Below, one piece after another: positions 40,472-45,632 of a DNA stretch of 45,632 nucleotides (its first letter is position 1; each line of letters opens with the position of its first letter). The translations under genes were made by a program, and so were the position numbers. Under the pieces are notes generated by a model. That model was given only the letters and a program-made list of their open reading frames with translations, searched no databases and had not been told where the DNA came from. The stretch is from Bacillus subtilis subsp. subtilis (GTDB lineage: Bacteria > Pseudomonadota > Gammaproteobacteria > Xanthomonadales > Xanthomonadaceae). Location of the stretch: the NCBI GenBank assembly GCA_021733645.1, contig JAHREJ010000036.1:1-45632 (forward strand), given 5' to 3'.

Positions 40472-41142
40472 GGCAACGCCTGGCGCTTCAGCCGGGCAGA
40501 GCCCGGCTCTACGCGATGCTGGTGCTGGCCATGTTGCCGGCAGCGCAGGCGCTCGCGGCGGACTGCACGTCCGGCCTCGGCCGTGGCTGGCCACCAGCGG
40601 TGGGCAACTACGGCCAGGCCGTGGAAACCCTGTTTGAAGGCAAGGCGCAGCCGGCGTTGTCGCTGGTGACCCTGCCCAAGAGCGGGGTCGAAACCGGCGT
40701 GGCATTGCTGCCGGGCACCCAGGAACAGGAATGGACGCTGCGTTACAGCCGCGCCGACAAGCGGGTCTACAACTGGAACAACAGCGCCCGCCAGGGCGGT
40801 CTTGAACTGCGCGTGGACCAGGCGCCGGACCAGTACCAGGTGAGCATTCCGGCCGTGCTGGCGCAGCGCCTGCTGCGCAGCTGGCAGGCCGCGCTGGAGG
40901 CGGCGGTGCCGGCCGATCGCAAGGCGGCCGCGCTGGAAGGCGAGGTGCTGTCCTTCCAGGTGGATGGCCAGCGCTTCAGCGGCCCACGCCCGGAGTGCGG
41001 CGCCGGCAAGCTGATGATGAAACAGGTGGCGCTGCTGATCCAGGCCAGCGACACCAAGGAAAAGAAGCTCGACCGTCGCTGGAAAGATCTGGACGAGTCG
41101 CTCGACGAACTGCAGCAACTGCTCGCCGGCACCGCCGGCTGA
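40468..41142 (+). CDS. Exported protein of unknown function between aceF and lpdA
   Basis: From the GTG at 40468, which overlaps the aceF TGA, the product has 224 residues with a signal peptide whose hydrophobic core is MLVLAMLPAAQALA (cleavage near ALA-AD). The mature part has Cys pairs (DCTSG, PECGAG), a beta-rich middle and a charged helical end (KKLDRRWKDLDESLDELQQLLAG). An ATG at 40516 would give 208 residues but leave almost no basic n-region. The residues between these starts are encoded by a GTAG-REP (40490-40512). I do not recognise the family. Its place inside the pyruvate dehydrogenase unit is not explained by a function I can see. Confidence 0.75.
   Translation: MRQRLALQPGRARLYAMLVLAMLPAAQALAADCTSGLGRGWPPAVGNYGQAVETLFEGKAQPALSLVTLPKSGVETGVALLPGTQEQEWTLRYSRADKRVYNWNNSARQGGLELRVDQAPDQYQVSIPAVLAQRLLRSWQAALEAAVPADRKAAALEGEVLSFQVDGQRFSGPRPECGAGKLMMKQVALLIQASDTKEKKLDRRWKDLDESLDELQQLLAGTAG
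40490..40512 (-). repeat. GTAG-REP inside a signal-peptide coding region
   Basis: AGCCGGGC-AGA-GCCCGGCT followed by CTAC: on the minus strand this is a GTAG-headed hairpin with a perfect 8-bp stem, like those at 1-237 but with a different stem sequence. It lies 19 bases after the aceF stop. Confidence 0.88.
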
Positions 41143-41159
41143 GCACCAGGAGAACAACA

Positions 41160-42974
41160 ATGGCCGCAATTGAAATCAAGGTTCCCGACATCGGCGATTA
41201 CAGCGGTGTGCCGGTGATCGAACTGCTGGTTGCCGTGGGTGACACGGTGAAGAAGGACCAGGGTCTGGTCACGCTGGAATCGGACAAGGCGACGCTGGAG
41301 GTGCCGTCTTCGGCGGCCGGCGTGGTCAAGGAAATCAAGGTCAAGCTCGGCGACAACCTCTCCGAGGGCGACGTGGTGCTGGTGCTCGACGCCGAGGGTG
41401 AGGGCGCTGCACCGGCTGCGCCGGCCAAGGCCGAGGCACCGAAGGCAGAGGCCGCACCGGCCAGCAAGCCGCCGGTGACCCCGTCGCACCGCGCGCCGGC
41501 CGAACCGGCCGCGCCGCAGCCGGCGCTGTCGTCGGGCAAGCCGGCCGACATCGAATGCAGAATGGTGGTGCTGGGCGCCGGTCCCGGTGGCTACACCGCC
41601 GCGTTCCGCTCGGCCGACCTGGGCGTGGACACCGTGCTGGTGGAGCGTTATGCCAGCCTGGGCGGCGTGTGCCTCAACGTGGGCTGCATTCCGTCCAAGG
41701 CGCTGCTGCATGCCGCCGCGGTAATCGATGAAGTCGCCCATGCCGGCGATTTCGGCGTGGAGTTCGGCAAGCCGACGATCACGCTGGACAAGCTGCGCGG
41801 CTACAAGGAAAAAGTGGTCACCCAGCTCACCAAGGGCCTGGCTGGCATGGCCAAGCAGCGCAAGGTGCGCACGGTGCAGGGCCTGGCCACGTTCGTGTCG
41901 GCCAATGAGCTGGAGATCGTCGGCGACGACGGCAAGACCCAGCTGCTGCGCTTTGAGCAGTGCATCATCGCGGCCGGTTCGCAGGCGGTGAAGCTGCCGA
42001 ACTTCCCGTGGGACGACAAGCGCGTGATGGATTCCACCGATGCGCTGGAACTGGCCGACGTGCCGGGTTCGTTGCTGGTGGTGGGCGGCGGCATCATCGG
42101 CCTGGAAATGGCAACGGTGTATGCGGCGCTGGGCAGCAAGGTCACCGTGGTGGAGTTCATGGACCAGCTGATGCCGGGCGCCGACAAGGACCTGGTCAAG
42201 CCGCTGGCCGACCGCCTGAAGAAGCAGGGCGTGGAGGTCCACTTGAAGACCAAGGCCTCCGGCGTGAGCGCCGATGCCAAGGGCGTCACGGTGACCTTCG
42301 AGGCCGCTGCCGAAGGCGAGACGCCGGCACTGGCGCAAGGCACCTTCGACCGCGTGCTGGTGGCGGTGGGGCGTTCGCCGAACGGCAAGAAGATCAACGC
42401 CGAGAAGGCTGGCGTGCAGGTCACCGAGCGCGGTTTCATTCCGGTGGACCGGCAGATGCGTACCAACGTGCCGCACATCTTTGCGATCGGCGACATCGTG
42501 GGCAACCCGATGCTGGCGCACAAGGCTACGCACGAGGGCAAGCTGGCCGCCGAAGTGGCCTCGGGCGAGAAGAAGGAGTGGGTGGCGCGGGTGATTCCGT
42601 CGGTGGCCTACACCAACCCGGAGATCGCGTGGGTGGGCGTGACCGAGACCGAGGCCAAGGCCAAGGGTCTGAAAGTGGGCGTGGCCAAGTTCCCGTGGGC
42701 GGCCAGTGGCCGTGCGATCGGCATCGGTCGTACCGAGGGCTTCACCAAGCTGATCTTCGACGAAGAGACCCATCGCATCATCGGTGGCGCGATCGTGGGC
42801 GTGCACGCCGGCGACCTGCTGGCCGAAATCGGCCTGGCCATCGAGATGGGTGCGGAGGCCGAGGACATCGGTCACACCATCCACGCGCACCCGACGCTGA
42901 GCGAATCGGTGGCGATGGCGGCGGAAATCTACGACGGCACGATCACCGATCTGTACATGCCGAAGAAGCGGTAA
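41160..42974 (+). CDS. lpdA: Dihydrolipoyl dehydrogenase (E3) with N-terminal lipoyl domain
   Basis: The E3 flavoenzyme of the pyruvate dehydrogenase complex, 604 residues. Residues 1-78 form a lipoyl domain with Lys43 in ESDKATLEV, almost the same as that of AceF. An Ala/Pro linker follows. The FAD domain starts MVVLGAGPGGYTAAFRSADLG near 133. The redox disulfide is Cys171/Cys176 in GGVCLNVGCIPSK. The NAD site is LLVVGGGIIGLEMATVYAALGSKVTVVE, and the active His-Glu lies in IHAHPTLSES near the end. GGAG precedes the ATG at 41160. E3 with its own lipoyl domain is known in Neisseria and Xanthomonadaceae. Confidence 0.97.
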   Translation: MAAIEIKVPDIGDYSGVPVIELLVAVGDTVKKDQGLVTLESDKATLEVPSSAAGVVKEIKVKLGDNLSEGDVVLVLDAEGEGAAPAAPAKAEAPKAEAAPASKPPVTPSHRAPAEPAAPQPALSSGKPADIECRMVVLGAGPGGYTAAFRSADLGVDTVLVERYASLGGVCLNVGCIPSKALLHAAAVIDEVAHAGDFGVEFGKPTITLDKLRGYKEKVVTQLTKGLAGMAKQRKVRTVQGLATFVSANELEIVGDDGKTQLLRFEQCIIAAGSQAVKLPNFPWDDKRVMDSTDALELADVPGSLLVVGGGIIGLEMATVYAALGSKVTVVEFMDQLMPGADKDLVKPLADRLKKQGVEVHLKTKASGVSADAKGVTVTFEAAAEGETPALAQGTFDRVLVAVGRSPNGKKINAEKAGVQVTERGFIPVDRQMRTNVPHIFAIGDIVGNPMLAHKATHEGKLAAEVASGEKKEWVARVIPSVAYTNPEIAWVGVTETEAKAKGLKVGVAKFPWAASGRAIGIGRTEGFTKLIFDEETHRIIGGAIVGVHAGDLLAEIGLAIEMGAEAEDIGHTIHAHPTLSESVAMAAEIYDGTITDLYMPKKR

Positions 42975-42995
42975 GTCACGACCGTTGGTCGTGAC
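42971..42995. repeat. REP-like hairpin merged with the lpdA stop codon
   Basis: GTCACGACC (42975-42983) and GGTCGTGAC (42987-42995) form a perfect 9-bp stem around GTT. The four-base head is GTAA instead of GTAG, and its TAA is the lpdA stop codon. It resembles the REP family at 1-237. Confidence 0.7.
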
Positions 42996-43012
42996 ACCGG
43001 TTCAACCCGAAG

Positions 43013-43035
43013 CCCCGGCAAACGCCGGGGTTTTT
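43013..43035 (+). terminator. Terminator of the aceF-lpdA unit
   Basis: CCCCGGC (43013-43019) pairs with GCCGGGG (43024-43030) around AAAC, followed by TTTTT. It lies 39 bases after the lpdA stop. Confidence 0.92.
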
Positions 43036-43087
43036 CGTTTCCGTCGATCCGGAAGTCTGCGCTTTCCCAGCTGCGAATGGTCGTGCC

Positions 43088-43358
43088 GGGTGGGGGTCTG
43101 TGGGTTCGCAGGACACGCCGCAAGTCCCGCTCCGCGGCCCGGCCCGGCCCAGCCGCTGGCGGCTGTGCGTTCAGGCGCTTGCGCGGCTGTGCCGCGCAAG
43201 CAATGCGCCTTCACCCCTGTAGGCTCGTTCGCGCCTTGCTCGTTTGTGCAGTCCTGCACAAACGGCAAGACCGGGGTTGGGCGTCCTGCCCAACCCGTCC
43301 GGCGCATGCCCCGGACCCATGGCGCTCTACGGTCCCGCGAACCCACAGACCCCCACCC
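43088..43358. repeat. Composite inverted repeat enclosing four hairpins
   Basis: The 22-nt arms 43088-43109 and 43337-43358 pair perfectly. Inside lie four hairpins: 43177-43201 (11-bp stem), 43241-43264 (11-bp), 43274-43296 (9-bp) and 43297-43316 (6-bp). CCCTGTAGGCTCGTTCGCG (43215-43233) and the 22 bases 43317-43338 recur, inverted, in the element at 43531-43637. No gene is visible from 43036 to 43700. Confidence 0.82.
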
Positions 43359-43530
43359 CCGACAGTTGGCAAGTGGTCATGGGAGAGCAGAGCATTGCTC
43401 GCGACGCCTCTGAACATGGCCAAACTCCCGGCTCCTGCCAGATCCTTTTGCAGAAGCAGTGAAGAGCAGTTGGATGGTGGGCGTCGGAGTAAATAGCAGC
43501 GCTCACCCATCGGCGCAGGGAATCTGTCGG

Positions 43531-43637
43531 GGGCTGGTGGGGGCGGGGGTGCGGGACCGTAGAGCGCCATGGATGGCGCGAACGAGCCTACAGGGATGTA
43601 CTTGCGGCGTGTCCCGCACCCCCGCTCCCACCAGCCC
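43531..43637. repeat. Inverted repeat element sharing its core with the composite element
   Basis: The 27-nt arms 43531-43557 and 43611-43637 pair at 26 of 27 positions. The 53-nt core (43558-43610) contains the inverse of two 21-22 nt blocks of the element at 43088-43358. The arms of the two elements are unrelated apart from G-richness. Confidence 0.82.
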
Positions 43638-43707
43638 GGATCGGAGCACCTCAAGTCGGGGCTTTCGCTTCATGTCGTTCGCTTTCCGCTCTTCGCCTGT
43701 AGCCCCT

Positions 43708-43756
43708 AAAAAAACAAACAACAAAAAACGCGACAACAGGTCACCCTGTTGCCGCG
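43708..43756 (-). terminator. Terminator of the minus-strand outer-membrane protein gene
   Basis: CGCGACAACAGG (43729-43740) pairs with CCTGTTGCCGCG (43745-43756) with one G-U in RNA. The A-rich run at 43708-43728 becomes the T-rich tail on the minus strand. It lies 25 bases after the gene's stop. Confidence 0.88.
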
Positions 43757-43780
43757 CTCGGAGAGAGGTATTGCGGTCGC

Positions 43781-44599
43781 TTAGAAGGTGACGCTGATAC
43801 CGGCCACCGGGCCCTTGAATTCCTGCTTCAGGCCGATGGTGCCGTCACTGCCGGTCTGGTCCACGTCCAGCTTGAACCAGTCATACCCGGCGAACACGCC
43901 GAAGTTCTGGGTCAGGCGGTAATCCACGATCGCGTTGGCACGGGTCAGGTCGCCCTTGTAGTCGTCGAAATTGCCCCAGCGCGTGTTGAGGTACTGGCCC
44001 TGCAGCGTGATCAGCCACTTCTCCGACGGGGTGAAGCTCATGCGGGCGCCCACCACCGGCGCTACGCCATCGGCTTTCTCGTCCAGGAAGCGGCCCTGGT
44101 ACAGGTCACCCACGTCGGCATACGCCTTGGTGCTCACCTTGGCGTACTCGGCACCCAACTGCAGGCCAAGATCGAACTTCTCGGTGTCCACCACCGAGTA
44201 GTCATACACCAGGCTCGCCACCTGATACTTCAGCTCGCCCTTGATGAAGCTGCCGGCAGGCACGGTCACATCCCCGAAGGAGACACCGTCACCGAGCGTC
44301 TCGCGGCGATCCTTGTCGTACTTGAAGTAGTTGAACAGCAGGCGCTGGCGGTCGCTGATGCGGAACATGCCGTCGATACGCGGCTCCCACTCCTTGCCAC
44401 CCAGTTTGAAATCCTCGGAGAAGCCAACGTCCTGGCCGGCGATGTTGCTTTTGCCGCGGATGGTGTTGTCCGAATCGATGTTCATCGCGCCCAGACGCAA
44501 CGCGAAACGATCATCGCCCTCCGCCGCGCTGGCGGTGTTGGCGTGGGTCAGTGCGGCCAGGGCCAGTGGCAGGGCGAGCAGGGGAAGCATCAGGCGCAT
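43781..44599 (-). CDS. Outer-membrane beta-barrel protein, function unknown
   Basis: A protein of 272 residues with a signal peptide at 1-25 (LPLALAALTHANTASA-AE). The mature part has alternating barrel strands (FALRLGAMNIDSDNTI, EPRIDGMFRISDRQRLLFNYFKYDKDRRE, LKYQVASLVYDYSVVD, NFGVFAGYDWFKLDVDQ) and ends with the Phe of GISVTF, the usual outer-membrane insertion signal. AGGA precedes the ATG at 44599. No exact family name can be given by eye. Confidence 0.85.
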   Translation of the reverse strand: MRLMLPLLALPLALAALTHANTASAAEGDDRFALRLGAMNIDSDNTIRGKSNIAGQDVGFSEDFKLGGKEWEPRIDGMFRISDRQRLLFNYFKYDKDRRETLGDGVSFGDVTVPAGSFIKGELKYQVASLVYDYSVVDTEKFDLGLQLGAEYAKVSTKAYADVGDLYQGRFLDEKADGVAPVVGARMSFTPSEKWLITLQGQYLNTRWGNFDDYKGDLTRANAIVDYRLTQNFGVFAGYDWFKLDVDQTGSDGTIGLKQEFKGPVAGISVTF

Positions 44600-44804
44600 C
44601 GGTGAGTGTCCTTGCAGTGATTCAGTGATGTGGAATCACTCTGCCCAGCGCGGCGTCCACCATTCGTGAGCGTATCGTGGACGCTGTGTGTACCGTTCAT
44701 CCGGCCGGCGTGCCGCCGGTCACCCCGCCTGTCCCCGGCCGATGCTGGATGGCGTTTGTGGCGCCGGCATGTCGCGGCAGCGCGTCACCCCGTCTGCCAG
44801 CCCT

Positions 44805-44925
44805 CGAAAAAAGTGGCCCCGGAGAGAGCTCGGGGCCACTTTGGGGTGCAGACCTGCCTCAGGGGCGTCGACGAGGATCGAAAAGTGCAGGTCGATGGGT
44901 CAGACCGGGGGCTGCGACCAAAGTT
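44805..44925 (-). ncRNA. Candidate small RNA ending at the orphan terminator
   Basis: The minus strand from about 44925 to the terminator at 44811-44841 has no open frame I can support. TTGGCC and TATTGA, 15 bases apart near 44930-44955 on the minus strand, are a possible promoter. This is inference from the orphan terminator; the 5' end is approximate and no known RNA family was recognised. Confidence 0.3.
44811..44841 (-). terminator. Orphan minus-strand intrinsic terminator
   Basis: AAGTGGCCCCG (44811-44821) and CGGGGCCACTT (44831-44841) form a perfect 11-bp stem. On the minus strand it runs into TTTTTTCG, giving a textbook terminator. No minus-strand gene lies upstream of it (44842-45126), so it probably ends an unannotated short transcript. 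Confidence 0.75.
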
Positions 44926-45042
44926 CAATATGCTGCATCGCAGCAGGCCAAGAGCCAGTCACGCCGGGATTGGCCCGCCGGTGGAACGCAGGATCTGTGG
45001 CGATGCAGCAACTGGCGTCTTTGGCGGATGAACAGGGGGCGG

Positions 45043-45072
45043 TTGTCTCACAAATTGTCCCGTTGCTATAAT
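45043..45072 (+). promoter_or_regulatory. Promoter of the atp operon
   Basis: TTGTCT (45043-45048) and a perfect TATAAT (45067-45072), 18 bases apart, lie 54 bases before the atpI start codon. The rest of 44600-45042 on the plus strand shows no gene. Confidence 0.82.
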
Positions 45073-45126
45073 TTGGCGGCTCGACGAGGCGTTTGCTTGC
45101 GACCTCGGCCTTTTCTACTTACGACC

Positions 45127-45510
45127 ATGCAGGACATACGTGTGCTGAACTCCGTTGATTCGGGTCGGCGACTGATGCTGCGCGCAGCGGTTTACCCGCT
45201 CGCCGCAGTGGCTGTCCTGGCTCTGGCCTTCCTGCTGCTGGCAGGACCGATGTACGCCCTGGGGGCGCTGGCATCGGGCGTCGCGGTGGCGGCCGGTGGC
45301 TGGGTGGCGGCGCGGATGGCACTGGGCGGCGGGGTACAGGCTGCCGGCTCGGCGATGACCCGCCTGATCCTGGCGGTGGTGGCAAAGTGGGTGCTCGTTT
45401 TCGGCGTCCTGATGGTGGGGTTCCTGGTCTTCAAGCTGCCTGCATTGGCGCTGCTGGCCGGTATCGCCGTCGGGTTGATGTTCCAGGTCCTGGCTCTGGC
45501 CAGGCGCTGA
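45127..45510 (+). CDS. atpI: ATP synthase subunit I
   Basis: A small membrane protein of 127 residues at the head of the atp operon. AtpI assists c-ring assembly and/or Mg handling (established for the family). Four hydrophobic segments are visible (AAVYPLAAVAVLALAFLLL, ALGALASGVAVAAGGWVAA, LILAVVAKWVLVFGVLMVGFLVF, ALALLAGIAVGLMFQVLAL), the typical layout. No strong Shine-Dalgarno is seen. atpB follows after 31 bases. Confidence 0.9.
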   Translation: MQDIRVLNSVDSGRRLMLRAAVYPLAAVAVLALAFLLLAGPMYALGALASGVAVAAGGWVAARMALGGGVQAAGSAMTRLILAVVAKWVLVFGVLMVGFLVFKLPALALLAGIAVGLMFQVLALARR

Positions 45511-45541
45511 TCCAATTTATTTAACTCAAGGTTCCGGACAC

Positions 45542-45632
45542 ATGGCAGGCGAGGCGCTGACACCCACCTCCTACATCCAACATCACCTGCACAACCTGAC
45601 GTTCCACATGCAGGAAGGTGGTTTCTGGGCTA
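45542..45632 (+). CDS. atpB: ATP synthase F0 subunit a, 5' part only
   Basis: The first 30 codons of atpB, cut by the window edge. The reading MAGEALTPTSYIQHHLHNLT fits the amphipathic N-terminus of F0 subunit a, the proton-channel subunit. Its place right after atpI supports the call. Confidence 0.9.
   Translation, partial: MAGEALTPTSYIQHHLHNLTFHMQEGGFWA

Noticed and set aside
42985..43496. Open frames in the gap after lpdA
   Set aside because: They overlap the terminator and nested hairpins and show no protein-like composition.

Overview
The window reads as chromosomal DNA of a high-GC gammaproteobacterium of the Xanthomonadaceae, most likely Stenotrophomonas (inference). The main reasons are the GTAG-headed repetitive extragenic palindromes of the kind described in S. 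maltophilia, the algZ-algR-hemC order, the E3 subunit of pyruvate dehydrogenase with its own lipoyl domain, and the rich stock of outer-membrane proteins. Most of the window is core chromosome. No plasmid, intact phage, CRISPR array or large island is visible.

Layout, left to right. A tandem GTAG-REP array (1-237) is followed by a minus-strand run: lipid A-type acyltransferase, GTP cyclohydrolase II with a degenerate RibB-like N-terminus, and two bacterial-PH membrane proteins. Then come dtd, rpoD and a CAU tRNA with a broken integrase beside it, marking an old integration site. The stretch 8.2-14.6 kb holds small or poorly known genes (a lysine-rich 34-residue protein, an NTF2-like exported protein, a PAS histidine kinase, a CxxC protein, a DUF1254/DUF1214 protein) and a SulP transporter. 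A large chemoreceptor, an acyltransferase-3 protein, a frameshifted amino-acid antiporter, two small membrane proteins and a siderophore-type TonB receptor follow (14.8-24.3 kb). Next are opgH/mdoH, a carboxylesterase, the algZ-algR two-component pair, hemC, a DUF481 barrel, a LolA-like lipoprotein, a WYL regulator and an orphan MetQ (24.8-33.9 kb). The right part holds glpD-glpK, an OmpW protein, a hypoxanthine-DNA glycosylase, aceF-(exported protein)-lpdA, another outer-membrane barrel and the start of the atp operon.

Functional groups: envelope building and sensing (acyltransferases, OpgH, OM proteins, chemoreceptor, AlgZR), central metabolism (GlpDK, pyruvate dehydrogenase E2/E3, ATP synthase), and haem and flavin synthesis (HemC, RibA).

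The least ordinary material lies between genes. There are two families of long inverted repeats whose central cores are conserved while the pairing arms differ between copies yet remain complementary (20.9-21.3 and 34.0-34.3 kb; 43.09-43.36 and 43.53-43.64 kb). There is also an orphan minus-strand terminator near 44.8 kb that may end an unannotated small RNA. A GTAG-REP appears to have been absorbed into the signal-peptide region of the gene between aceF and lpdA, and a 5-bp repeat may explain the broken antiporter. I found no convincing new multi-gene system.
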